Source of the DNA: Apiotrichum sp. Y4204
Lineage: Eukaryota; Basidiomycota; Tremellomycetes; Trichosporonales; Trichosporonaceae
Length of the DNA stretch: 64,000 nucleotides
NCBI GenBank assembly: GCA_025531455.1
Contig: JAMYHL010000025.1
Location: 62,001 to 126,000, forward strand
Direction of reading: 5' to 3'
The position numbers and the translations under genes were made by a program. Below the pieces are notes generated by a model. It did no database searches. It was given only the letters and a program-made list of their open reading frames with translations, and was not told the origin of the DNA. Positions 1 through 10,819 of the stretch are shown one piece after another. How positions within the stretch are numbered: the stretch's first letter is position 1; the number at the start of each line of letters is the position of its first letter.

Positions 1-59
1 CTGACGATACTGAGCCAGCTTACAAGCGGAAATGACTTATCCAACTAAATGTTTTGACT

Positions 60-1275
60 CCCAGAGACACGGTGTTCATCCCCTCTGTTCGCCGTTCCTC
101 GGAAGCATGGTGCACTACCCTCTGCTAGGCATTCTGGGAGTCTACTCTGAGCAGCGATCATATCGTAGGTGCTAACAGGGGCCTGACGACTAACTGCGAG
201 GCTGCATCTTGACCCTTCAGCCCACAACTCCTAGAGACACGGTGATATCCCCTCTGTCGGCCGTTCCACTGGAGGCATGGTGAACTACCCTCTGCTAGGC
301 ATTCTAGACGGCCAACTACCTCGCTAGACACACGGCGACAGCCCTCTGTGCGCCGTCCATGAGGGGCATGGCGACAGCCCGCTGCCAGGCATTCTAGTAG
401 AGTTCGAGAACAATGTGCGCAGCACGTGCGCCTTAACCGAAGTTCAACCTTCCCGCTAGAGACATGGTGCTTATCCCCTCTGTCCGCCGTCCTCTGGGGG
501 CATGGCGACAGCCCGCTGCCAGGCATTCTAGGCAACCATGCGCAGTCCGGTTTCAACACCGATGCGCGAATTAGATACCAACTGACACCGCCTAGACACA
601 CGGCGAACAGCCCTCTGTGCGCCGTCCATGAGGGGCATGGTATGACCCTCTGCCAGGCATTCTAGGCGGCGCCACCCAATAACCACACGGCCGTTCTACG
701 GAGGCATGGTATGACCCTCTGCCAGGCCCCTCTCACCTTTCCCAGTGCGCGACATGATCCCCCTCCTCTCACCCGGCCGTGCGCGACACGGCGCCAGCCC
801 TCTGTCCTGCAATCTGCTATGCGCGGCATGGTGCACCACCCTCTGCCAGGCCGGGTGACGAATATCCTCCCCTTGTCTCGATATCTCTAGGGAATAGCAA
901 TAATGGCGCGGGGGAATGGCGCCCGCCCGCTTCCAGGCACTCGTACATGGCGCACGCCCTCTGTCCGCCGTCCCGCTGCTGACTACAGACACAAGACGCA
1001 ACCGCAAAGTCCGACTGGCTACTTCAACGCGGTGAACGAGCCTTAAGGTTGGATACATGTGGACAATTGTGCCTCTGTGCGGGGCTGATGACAGGCCACA
1101 ATCCGATCTGGGCCACGCGAGGACCGCCAAAGCACCGATCATACCTTCTCGGCAAGCCCGCCACCACCCGACTCCGTCAGACCCGTCCGCGTATCTAATC
1201 TACCCCACAGCTCAGGGGCAAGGCGCATGCCCTCTGCCAGGCAATAGTACACGGCGCAAAGCCCTCTGTCCGCCG
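60..1275. repeat. Cluster of degenerate hairpin-forming repeat units
   Basis: About nine diverged copies of a 65-75 nt unit are visible, near 66-135, 235-305, 324-394, 457-531, 591-664, 686-728, 785-850, 925-975 and 1210-1272. Each complete unit is a dimer of two related halves. The first carries ACACGG, about six variable bases, then CCCTCTGTCCGCCGTCC; the second carries GGCATGG, about six variable bases, then CCCTCTGCCAGGCATTCTAG. Several halves contain an imperfect palindrome such as GGCGACAG-CCCT-CTGTGCGCC, which can form a hairpin. I did not see the unit elsewhere in the window. No credible protein is encoded here. Its nature (satellite, subtelomeric or mobile-element debris) cannot be decided from this window. 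Confidence 0.75.
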
Positions 1276-1761
1276 TCCTGCTGCTTACTAACCGGATTTC
1301 GCGACCGTAGAACAATCAAGATCTTATCAGATGATCTAAGAGTGCGGAGATTTAGCACCGTCTCCAACGGATTACTGTAGACATCCATGTATCGGGTGTG
1401 GTAGATCCCGAGATTGTGCGCTAATTTGGCCGAAATCAATGACGTGTGTTTTCTTCAGGTACCGCGATAACTGCTTGCCAAGCCCAAAACAGCAGCTTGA
1501 CTTGCGTGAGCCTCGGTCATAAATGGGCAGCGGATTCGGTGGTGAGCGACTTTTGCGGCAGGCACACACAGACATTGTTGTGTTCTGCTTGTGAATCATC
1601 CTTGTTTTCTTGCTAACACATCACCGAGATGGGTATGAGGACACCGAAGGACGCGAAAGTCGCGTATCGCGATATCGTCGCAGCCTTGCACTTATAAGGA
1701 AGGGACATGGGGGTGATTGACTCTCCACACTGACCCATTCGCCACTCAACACACTTGCGCC
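1276..1761. other. Intergenic and promoter region upstream of the Cu-ATPase
   Basis: No gene is seen. A TATA-like CTTATAAGG lies at 1691-1699, about 65 bases before the ATG at 1762. The ATPase reading frame stays open for 15 codons upstream of that ATG but contains no other ATG, so initiation at 1762 is preferred. Confidence 0.5.
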
Positions 1762-4700
1762 ATGAAATCCCCAACGCTCCCCACCTACCTCCCAGCAGCG
1801 TCGCTGTTCATCAGCAACATGCACTGCCCGAGCTGCGTCGAAAGTATCGCCACCTTGCTATCTGACGTGCCGGGCGTGAAGGACGTCTCGAGCTCGCTCC
1901 TCCTCCACCGCGTCTCGTTCCGCGTCGACCCGGACTACCTCGCGACGCAGGAGCTCACCGAGTCTGGAGTCGTCGAGCTGGTGAAGGAGATTCTCACCAT
2001 CGAAGGCGGGTTTGACATTATCGAAGATGGAAAGAATCTTGCATTGGAATCATTCATCAGCTCCCTTCGCACCACCAAGTCGTCCGGTTTCATCAGAAAG
2101 CAGAACAAGGACAAAGTCTTGGAGGAGCGCCGCCGGAGACACCTCGAGCGATGTAGTTCCTGTCGTTGGGAGCTGGAGGAAAGGGAGAGGCTGGTCGCCG
2201 CGCAATCTCCTGCACGGGGCTTCTCACTCGGCAAACTTCCATCACTGTTCTCGAGCAAACCACCAACCCCGTTGAACACCCCAAAGCTCGAGGCTTCATC
2301 ATCCACGCCCTCGTCCCCTGCATCGTCGGCACCATCGTCACCCAACTCCTCCCCGCCAGTTCCTTCCAAGCCTCTCTCCTCACCATCCTCCAAGTCTACC
2401 CCACCTCCCACATCTCTGCCTCCGCCGCCCAGCGACCAGATTCTCGTGACGGTCCTCTCCATCGAGGGCATGACCTGCGCGAGCTGCACGACCTCGATCA
2501 CCCAGGCCCTTAAGCACTATCCCTCCGTCCTCGATGTGGAGATCAACCTGCTTTCATCATCGGGCACGGTGCGGCACAAGGCGAGCTTTGCACCTGCCGA
2601 GCTCGCCGCTGCCGTGGAGGATGCCGGGTTCGAGGCCGAGGTCATGCAGTCGCACCCCGCTGCTCCCCCTGTCGACGAGGCGCCCAAGGTGTTCAAAACG
2701 ACGCTCTCGATCCACGGCATGACCTGTGCATCATGCAGTTCTGCGATCGACCGCGCGGTCCGCGAACTTCCCGGTGTTGAGGATGTCTCTATCGACGTGC
2801 TTGGGAATAAGGGCACTGTCACGCACAGCGGTGCTCTCTCCGCGGATACGATAAAGGACACGATTGAGGATGTTGGGTACGACGCCGAGGTCGTCTCGTC
2901 CGTATCTCTTGAGAGCAAGCCCTCGTCCTCTGAACCGGGACTCCGGACAGTTACGATCCGCGTCGACGGCATGTTCTGCAACAACTGTACGATGCAGATT
3001 AACAAACACCTCGCCACGATGCCGCTCAAGTCGTTCACGCCGTTGTCCCTTCACTCCCCGGTGACGACGATTACCTACGCCCCACACGATCCGCTCACCA
3101 TCCGCGACATCATCTCGAGCCTCTCAAACCTCCAACCTGAATTCGAGGCGCGTGTCTCGGAAACCAAGTCCCTCAGCGAGCGCAGCCAAGCCATCCAGCG
3201 GCGCGAGGTCAAGATTCTCGCCGCGCACCTTGCCGTGTCGGTCCTTGTCGCCATCCCGACATTCATCATCGCCATCGTCTCCATGGTCCTCCTCCCGTCA
3301 AGCCACCCTTTCCGGCGGGGGTGGGACACGCCCGTCTGGGGCGGCGCGAACCGCGGCACGCTTGTCCTCTGGCCTCTCGCGACAGTCACCCAGTTCGGTG
3401 TCGGGTGGATCTTCTACAAGCGCACGTTCAACTCCATCTGGCCCCATCTCCGTGCCATGGTGCCGCGCTTCCTCCGCCCCGCCTCGATGCGCACTGCGCC
3501 GCCGCGCAAACTCGGCTGGAGGAGCTTCTTCTCCTTCGGATCCATGGACCTGCTCGTTGTTCTCTCCACGACAGTCTCGTATTTTACCTCCATTGCGATG
3601 ATGGCCCTCGACGTCAAAGCCGGTCCTGGCGCCATGACCATGGGCTCGTACTTTGACTCGTCCGTGTTCATCATCATGTTCATCCTTCTCGGCCGGACTC
3701 TTGAAGCGTATGCCAAGTCCCGCACCACCGACGCCGTCGCGCTCCTCGGCACTCTCCGCCCTGAGACTGCCTTTCTGGTGGAGGCGGACCCCGAGAAGGC
3801 CCTCCACGTATCCTCAGACGGTGACGAAAGCGACGGCACATCCGAGAAAGCAGCAGTGTCGCATGGACCCGCGTACCGCGAGATCCCCATCAGCCAGGTC
3901 GAGTACGGCGACATCCTCCTCGTGCACCCGGGCGCACTTCCCCCGACTGACGGCGTCGTCATGACAGGCACCACGTCCTTCGATGAGTCGTCCCTCACCG
4001 GCGAGTCGCGACCCGTCACCAAGGGTCCCGGAGACGAGGTGTTCACAGGTACGACGAACCAGACCTCGGCGATCACGATCAGGGTCGCGTCGCTCGCATC
4101 CGACACAATGCTCGAAAAGATCATCAACGCAGTCTCCGAGGCGACGGGCCGCAAGGCGCCGCTTGAGCGCGCAGCCGAGCGCCTGACGGGTGTATTCGTC
4201 CCGATCGTCGTTTACATTGCGATCGCGGTACTCTGTATCTGGCTCGGCGTCGTGTTTGGCGGCATAATCGACCCGAGCAAGTATCACGGGAACGGCGGGC
4301 GCGCGTTCTTTGCCATCGAGTTTGCTGTTGCTGTTCTCGTCGTCGCCTGCCCGTGCGGTATTGGCCTGGCTGTGCCCTGCGCCAATGCGGTCGGGAACGG
4401 GCTTGCGGCCGCAGCGGGAATTCTCGCCTCAGGCGGCGGAGAGGCGTTCACAAATGCCACAAAGGTCACGACTATTGCATTTGACAAGACCGGCACCCTC
4501 ACCGTCGGCAAGAGCGTCGTTACTGACGAGTACTACCCGCCCGGAGCAGCCAAGGACACTGTGGCTGCCGCAGCTGCCGCTATCGAAGCACTGTCTACGC
4601 ACCCACTTGCAGTCGGCCTTGTCGAGCACCTTACGGAGAACGAAAACCGTCTGCCCAAGGTATCCGTCACCGACTCGACTGAGATTGCCGGTCGCGGGCT

Positions 4701-5526
4701 GCGCGGCGTAGTGTCCATTTCTGGGGGGGAGCAGGAATACATTGTGGGCAACGCCGCACTCCTGACAGAGAACGGCGTCGATCTTTCCTCGGTAGAGTCC
4801 ACAATGGACAGCTGGGTCAACGATGCCAAGAGTCTGATCCTCGTCGCCTCCCGCTCTTTCTCCAGCGGGAACACTGGCCCATCGACACCACCCGCCTACA
4901 CTCTTTCAGCAATGTACGCGCTCTCCGACCCGCCGCGCCCGACGACCAAGGGTGTTCTCGACCAGCTCAGGAGCAAGGGCTACCGCCTGGTCATGCTTTC
5001 GGGCGACAATGTCGGCACGGCGCGCGCCGTCGCCCGCATGGTGGGCATCGAGCCGGAGGACGTCCACGCCGGCGTTGGTCCAGAGGGCAAGGCGGCCGCG
5101 ATCGCCGAGATGCAGGCGAGAACGCGCGTCGTCTCGCGCTTCTACGGACTGAAGAAGGAGGTGCGCAACGAGGCAGTCATGTTTGTCGGCGACGGGCTCA
5201 ACGACGCTGTGGCGCTAGCGGCGGCGGACGCGTCCGCGGCAATGGGCCACGGATCGCAGGCGACCCTCGCGAGCGCAGACTTTGTCCTCCTCTCGTCCAA
5301 CCTAGAGAGTCTCGTCACACTCTTCACCCTCAGCAGGAAGGTCATGCACCGCCAGTGGTTCAACCTCTTCTGGGCGATGGTGTTCAACGTTGTCTGTCTT
5401 CCCATCGCGGCCGGCGTCCTCTTCCCCGCTGGGCTCAAGCTCAGCCCCGTATGGAGCGCCGTCCTCATGGCGTGCAGCAGCGTCAGCGTCGTGCTATCCT
5501 CGCTTGCCCTCCGCTGGGGCCTTTAA
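1762..5526 (+). CDS. Copper-transporting P1B-type ATPase (Ccc2/Pca1/CrpA-like)
   Basis: Single exon, 1254 aa. Pumps Cu(+) (or a related soft metal) across a membrane using ATP. Four ferredoxin-like HMA metal-binding motifs are present: C22xxC25, C239xxC242, C322xxC325 and C406xxC409. An additional Cys pair, C131xxC134, sits in a highly charged segment between the first two. The catalytic core follows: TGES at 746-749, the membrane metal site CPC at 863-865 within CPCGIGLAVPC, the phosphorylated Asp908 in DKTGTLT, a THPL motif, and GDGLND from 1143. A Pro/Ser-rich linker separates HMA1 from HMA2. The CPCGIGLA wording, as I remember it, is more typical of fungal Pca1/CrpA-type exporters than of the CPCALGLATP of Ccc2/ATP7. 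Subcellular site (plasma membrane export or Golgi loading) is therefore open. Start: first ATG in the frame. Confidence 0.93.
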   Translation: MKSPTLPTYLPAASLFISNMHCPSCVESIATLLSDVPGVKDVSSSLLLHRVSFRVDPDYLATQELTESGVVELVKEILTIEGGFDIIEDGKNLALESFISSLRTTKSSGFIRKQNKDKVLEERRRRHLERCSSCRWELEERERLVAAQSPARGFSLGKLPSLFSSKPPTPLNTPKLEASSSTPSSPASSAPSSPNSSPPVPSKPLSSPSSKSTPPPTSLPPPPSDQILVTVLSIEGMTCASCTTSITQALKHYPSVLDVEINLLSSSGTVRHKASFAPAELAAAVEDAGFEAEVMQSHPAAPPVDEAPKVFKTTLSIHGMTCASCSSAIDRAVRELPGVEDVSIDVLGNKGTVTHSGALSADTIKDTIEDVGYDAEVVSSVSLESKPSSSEPGLRTVTIRVDGMFCNNCTMQINKHLATMPLKSFTPLSLHSPVTTITYAPHDPLTIRDIISSLSNLQPEFEARVSETKSLSERSQAIQRREVKILAAHLAVSVLVAIPTFIIAIVSMVLLPSSHPFRRGWDTPVWGGANRGTLVLWPLATVTQFGVGWIFYKRTFNSIWPHLRAMVPRFLRPASMRTAPPRKLGWRSFFSFGSMDLLVVLSTTVSYFTSIAMMALDVKAGPGAMTMGSYFDSSVFIIMFILLGRTLEAYAKSRTTDAVALLGTLRPETAFLVEADPEKALHVSSDGDESDGTSEKAAVSHGPAYREIPISQVEYGDILLVHPGALPPTDGVVMTGTTSFDESSLTGESRPVTKGPGDEVFTGTTNQTSAITIRVASLASDTMLEKIINAVSEATGRKAPLERAAERLTGVFVPIVVYIAIAVLCIWLGVVFGGIIDPSKYHGNGGRAFFAIEFAVAVLVVACPCGIGLAVPCANAVGNGLAAAAGILASGGGEAFTNATKVTTIAFDKTGTLTVGKSVVTDEYYPPGAAKDTVAAAAAAIEALSTHPLAVGLVEHLTENENRLPKVSVTDSTEIAGRGLRGVVSISGGEQEYIVGNAALLTENGVDLSSVESTMDSWVNDAKSLILVASRSFSSGNTGPSTPPAYTLSAMYALSDPPRPTTKGVLDQLRSKGYRLVMLSGDNVGTARAVARMVGIEPEDVHAGVGPEGKAAAIAEMQARTRVVSRFYGLKKEVRNEAVMFVGDGLNDAVALAAADASAAMGHGSQATLASADFVLLSSNLESLVTLFTLSRKVMHRQWFNLFWAMVFNVVCLPIAAGVLFPAGLKLSPVWSAVLMACSSVSVVLSSLALRWGL

Positions 5527-6435
5527 CAAGTCAGATGATTAATAGATGTTGATGTATTTGTTATACTTGAGTGAACACTTTCCATGACGTCTGGTTACTC
5601 ACTCTCTGCCCCTGCTGACACCTCTGCTGCCGTGTAGTGACCGCGCTCCATTGATCCATCCCTATCCCCATTCCAAGCACGTCCACCGTGTTCCTGCTCG
5701 GAATGCGGCATGATGACCACATCGAGGCCTCCGGGTGTTCTGGCAGGGGCCTGGCCCTGAAATTCATGGGCCGAGCCTGCCGAGTGGCGCTCCCACTTCC
5801 GGGGCTTCAGGAAGCAGGATGTCACTGTACCTGTGCAAATGAGTGATCGATCAGGCCAGTACAGTGGGTTGCGGGGAGGGTGTTTGTTTATTTCTGGGCT
5901 TCTCACGTCGTGCCAAGACAAAGGTGATCCAGTCGCACCAACAGCCGATGACCGCACAGTGCCAAAATTAGCACTCGCACTAAACGAGACGCGCCTTGCC
6001 GGTGGAGCGGTAGCGCCGTAGCGAACTAAGTATGCTTGCTGGTGACAACGGTCAACTAGAGAGCATCATTGCAGCATGGCGATTGCACGGAAAGTTTCAC
6101 GCTGCGCTGGCTGCCGCAGGAGCAGCAGAGGTGGAGCCGACTGTATGTGCACAGTGTGGCGACGTGTGGCGAGGTCGAGTGGACTGCGAACTGCGAGAAA
6201 CTAGTTGAAACGTCAGAATGTCAGAAACCATCCCCGCAGCCTGTTGACCATCTCACAGACAAGTGATATCGCAACTAGCACACTCCACGGAACAACTGCT
6301 CGCGGAGCGACACGACCACGAACACATTATCCTCCAACTCCAGTCTGCTCAAGTTCTACTCCAGCTTGCTCTGTCAACTTCCTCCTTTCTTTCGCTCATC
6401 TTTCCATCTGCCTATCCCTCCTTCTCTCAACACCA
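5527..6435. other. Intergenic, Cu-ATPase to Ca2+ exchanger
   Basis: No gene seen. It holds the 3' flank of the ATPase and the promoter and leader of the exchanger. Pyrimidine-rich sequence occupies roughly the last 100 bases before the ATG. Confidence 0.5.
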
Positions 6436-8599
6436 ATGGCCGACCTTCCACTCAGCCATTCGCCCGCCCCCGTTGACGAGGACCGGCTCGCCGGACCATC
6501 TGCTGCGGCCGACGATGAGCTCCGCCGCCGCCCGCCAAAGCGCGCCGTGACACTGGAGCCGACCCACGGCCACGACCACGCCACTCACAGCGCACATCAC
6601 CCGCACCACCCCGCGACAAACCGACGCACCCAGTCCGACCCGCCGCCGACTGCCTCGCAGATCATGCGCCGCGTCACGACCAGTTTGTTTACCCCCGAAC
6701 GCCCTGTGGCGCCTGCGCCGGGGTACGTCGCTAGCTTCAAGGCGGCGATTTTTAGCTCTTGGGTGTGAGTACGTGATGGGCCTCTGCGGCAGCTTTCATA
6801 CCTTGGATCGATTGCGTTTGATGGCCCTGATACACTTCGGGATCACTTGGGCGGAGCCTGTGGATCCTCTTGTGTTGTCTTCACGAATGTTTGGACATTT
6901 ATCCCTCCATCGTCCCACTTGTTCTCGCTCTTCCCCGGCTCGCTTGAAACTGACGACAGCAATGTCCTCCTGGTCTTCATCCCGATAGGCTGGGCGCTCC
7001 ACTTCGTCAAGTCGAGCGGAAACAAGACCATTACGGATACCGTCGTGTTCATAATGACCTTTATCGCCATCATACCGCTCGCCGGTCTGCTGGGTTTCGC
7101 GACCGAGGAGGTCTCGCTGCGCCTGGGCCAGACGCTCGGCGGCCTTGTGAATGCCACACTCGGCAACACGGTCGAGCTCATCATCGCCATCATCGCCCTT
7201 ATCAAGTGTGAGATAGAGGTCGTGCAGTCGTCCCTCGTCGGCTCCATCCTCTCAAACCTGCTGCTCGTGCTCGGCATGTGCTTCCTCGCCGGCGGCTTCA
7301 AGTACGCCGAGCAGAGCATGAAGGAGACGGCCGCCCAGCTCAACATGTCTTTGCTCTTAATTGCTGTCGTCGCGGTCCTCGTCCCTGTGAGTCCTGCTAG
7401 TCGCTTTTGTTTTAGCAGGTAACTGATCCGCAGTCGGCTTTCCACTTCGCGTTCGGCAACACGAACCGCACAGAAGACGAGGAGAAGAGAGACCTGCTCG
7501 CCATGTCGCACGGCGTCGCTGTCATACTCCTCTTCCTCTACATAGCCTTCATGCTCTTCCAGATGTGGACGCACGCACACCTGTACGAGGACGACAAGAA
7601 CGCGACCACGTCCACGAGGTACCGCCCGGAGATTGCGGGACTGCCGGGCCGCGCGCGGGCCAAGGTCCGTCGTGTGCGCAACTTCCGCGCGAAGAAGACC
7701 GACGAGGAGACCGCCGACACCAGCTCGGAAACCAAGAGCGGCATGGTGACGAAGGAGACTGCCACCACGTCCGAGGTCACCGCTCCTGAGAGTAATGGCG
7801 CGCTGCGGAGTGACGGCGGGTCGACCCACTCGGGCGAATCCGAGGAGGAAGAGGAGATACCCCAGATGAACGTTCCCGTCACCATCATCGTGATGATTAT
7901 CATCGCTGTTCTCGTCGGTGTCACGGCCGAGTTCCTCGTCGACTCGATAAACGGCATGGTGGCTTCCAACCCCTCGCTCTCGGCAGAGTGGGTCGGTCTC
8001 ATTCTGCTGCCCATAGTTGGTGAGTGCTGAACGTGGCCAACGAGGGGTGTCTGCCACTGGACAATGACTAACGGCAGGCAACGCCGCTGAGCACTTTACT
8101 GCCGTCTCCGTCGCGGTCAAGGACAAGCTCGATCTCAGTATTTCCGTTGCGGTCGGCTCGTCCATCCAGGTCGCTCTCTTCGTCATACCCGTGTGCCAGC
8201 TGGTGAGTGCAAGAGTCGTGTGGACTTGATTACTGGTCACCCCGTCAAGTGTCACAGGCGCGGGACAGTGCTAACAGCAGCTCGCATGGTGTATAAACAA
8301 GCCCATGACGCTCCTCTTCGACCCGTTCGAAAGCGTCATGCTCTTCTTCACTGTCATTATCGTTAACCAGACCATGGCCGATGGCCGTTCCAAGTGAGTC
8401 CTCGAATAAATGTTTGATCCTTGCTTAAGCTGCGCAAAATGCTGACTGGCAGCTGGATGGAAGGCATGGTCCTCATACTCTTCTACCTCATCATTGCCGT
8501 CGCCTTCGTGAGTTTCCTCTGCTGTGAACAGTTGCTGGGAATCATGCTGACAAGAAGTGGTACTACCCAGGCTCGGAGCCCATCATAGCCTGCCACTAA
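6436..8599 (+). CDS. VCX1: Vacuolar Ca2+/H+ exchanger, Vcx1/CAX family
   Basis: Seven exons: 6436-6764, 6960-7386, 7434-8019, 8078-8202, 8281-8393, 8453-8507, 8558-8599; 558 aa. Imports Ca2+ into the vacuole in exchange for protons. The two signature CAX repeats are present: GNTVELIIA in exon 2 and [10 protein letters not shown] across the exon 3/4 junction. About eleven hydrophobic segments are visible. The cytosolic N-terminus of about 110 residues is long and His-rich (HGHDH, HHPHH). A long acidic loop (GESEEEEE) separates the two halves. All joins use GTGAGT donors and keep the frame. The last exon start is ambiguous by 3 nt (8555 or 8558), which would add one Lys. In yeast the gene is a Crz1 target; a Crz1-type factor is encoded at 26.8 kb. 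Confidence 0.93.
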
Positions 8600-8869
8600 G
8601 CGCATCCTTGCCTTTCTCGAGAGACCTTACCTACCACATACCACGACTCGATATGAACGCCCATTCTCCACATTCTGTAGAGCCCCGCCAGACGCCGTCA
8701 TATACATAATGCATTGCGATACACATATTGTGCATGCTCAGGCAGCATCGCAAGATCGCCAAGATGTCCACAACATTCATTCAACTGCACCACACCTATG
8801 TTCACTAGAGCTTCACGAAAGATGTTCAATCTAGAGACGGTCTAGACCTTCTACGCGGCCCGCCCGCTC

Positions 8870-10395
8870 TCAGTGGCGACGGTACCCCGCGACCTCGAGG
8901 ACGGTCGCAAACGTGACCTTTGCAATGCTGCGGATCTGCTCAAAGTCGTAACCCTCACGGTCGGACACGTCTCCAGAGTTGTGGTACATGGGGTCTGCGA
9001 TCCACCCGTTGCGCTCAAACACCTGCGTGGCCGGGAAGCCGTAGGTGAGGAACGACTGGTGGTCCGAGCAGCACGCGGGGGTGCGCCCGACCTCAAGTTC
9101 GGGAGCGTAGAGGGCCGAAACGTTGGCGACGAGGTATCCCGCCTCGGGAAGCTCGATTCTGGACTAGTTAGCAAGTGATGTCCGCGACGACCTACGTTGC
9201 CGGAAGACCGAGCTGCATCGGCTCGCCGGGGACGCGGTACGCGAGCATGTCAGCCTGGATGTGGAGGATGACGGTGGCGTTTTGCTCCGCGAGGTGCTTG
9301 GCGTAGTAGTGCGATCCCCAGAGTCCTTGTTCCTCGCCCGAGAACAGGGCGAGGGTGAGCGGCCGCTCAAAGGTAAGGTTGTGCGCGGCGATTGCGGCCG
9401 CGACGGCCAAGACGTGTGCTGTTCCGGATCCGTCGTCGTCCGCGCCAGGCGCGCGGAGGCTGCCAAACGACCCGCGCGAGTCGTAGTGCCCGCTCAGAAT
9501 GACGCGCTCCGTCGAGTTCGTGAGCGACGGATATGTGCAGATGACGTCGGGGGAGAAGCCAGGGAGGAAGGGGAAGAACTCGCACCTTGCGCCGGTCGCC
9601 TCGACCTTGTCTGCGTCCCATCAGTTACGAAATCGCACAGTACGCACTTTTGAGCCATTTGGAGGCCACCTGCGCGCCGTCCGTGAACGAGTGGCGGCTC
9701 TCAATGTCCGAGTCCTCGCCAGTGAGGTAGCGCACGTCCTTGCGGATGTTCTTGGCCGAAAGCGAGTCCACGATCCCCGCAATCTCGCGGCTGTACTTGA
9801 GGCTGGCGGTCACGTTTGCGAGGTGGCGCGCGTAGTGCTTCGGAATGTCGTAGTCCTGCGGCACGGGAGCAGGCGGAACACCGACGACCGCGAGATGGCG
9901 CGGGAGCCACTTGTCAATGTGCGGCAGGAACATGTCCGGGACGCGGATAAACATGCCGCTGTCGGAGAGATGCAGCATCCGGATATCGAGGGACGGGAGG
10001 TGCGGCCGAGGGAAGCCCTCCGCGTCCACCTCGTCATCCGCCGACTCTGTGAGGACGACCTGATGGCCGCGCTCCATCTTCCGGGCCGGCTCGATCTGTT
10101 TCGCAACCTCCTCGAACACGGCCTCGAGCACGCCCGCTGTGCGCGGGACGCCTTCCACTCCCGCATGGCCGACCCACACAATCTCGCCGCCCGAAGGACG
10201 CGGCACGAGGGAGCCCGAGTCAACGGCGTCCGCCGATGAGAAGGCACATCCCTCATCAGGCTGGTAGACGTGAACGCCGCCATAAGCGCCGTGGTACGAG
10301 TTCCGCAGACACGCAGGCGCCGCGGACGCGTCGAACTGCGTAAAGAAGAGCGTGCGCGCGTCCGCTGATGCTAGGAGGAGGAGGAGGGGGAGCAT
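8870..10395 (-). CDS. Secreted M28-family zinc aminopeptidase
   Basis: Three exons in coding order 10395-9648, 9610-9196, 9158-8870; 483 aa. A hydrophobic leader (MLPLLLLLASADA) indicates secretion. The metallopeptidase domain shows the M28 zinc ligands and catalytic acid in order: His-Tyr-Asp in SGHYDSRG, Asp in GADDDGSG, Glu-Glu in SGEEQGLWGS, Asp in QADM, and a final His in CCSDHQSF. This is the layout of co-catalytic two-zinc aminopeptidases, which remove N-terminal residues from peptides. The long pre-catalytic region (about 260 residues) fits fungal secreted members. Substrate preference cannot be read from the sequence. It is transcribed divergently from the TFIIIC gene across 424 bases. 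Confidence 0.9.
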
Positions 10396-10819
10396 CGTGG
10401 ATTGTGAGGAGAGAGATTGGTGGGGAGTCCCACGATGTGATCTATATCTGGTCTATTTAGTTGGGTCAGTGCCACCCGTCCCGTGCGGTGTCATCATTCC
10501 TCACGTGATGTCACAGCGCTTGACGCGCGCGGGGCCTGGCCATCTCCGAAGTCAGCGTTTGCTGCTTCGTTGGGCCAGGATCGCCAGGAGAATTACCGGA
10601 TCTCGGATCTCAGACAATGCGTACCAGACATGCATGTGATGCAGATGAGACCATGACATGAGGACCAGAATGATGCAACGCTGCAGAGCGGTCACCCCGA
10701 AAGTATGGTGGCTGCACCTTGGGGGTCCCCTTCCTCTGTTTACGATTTTTCCAGACGTCATACGCCAAAGTTGAGATTGAGAAACAACACTCTCTCCCAT
10801 CCCAACGGACCGCCCGGCG
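10396..10819. promoter_or_regulatory. Divergent promoter region, M28 peptidase and TFIIIC subunit
   Basis: 424 bases lie between the two start codons. I see no ORF of note. A TATATC near 10442 could serve the peptidase, but no specific factor site is supported. Confidence 0.45.

Noticed and set aside
6140..6185. GTGGCGAC/GTGGCGAG sequences upstream of the exchanger as Crz1 sites
   Set aside because: They only approximate the calcineurin-dependent response element; such short GC-rich words are common in this DNA.
6843..8255. 470-codon minus-strand frame
   Set aside because: Antisense shadow of the Ca2+/H+ exchanger; it runs across that gene's introns and shows no family features.
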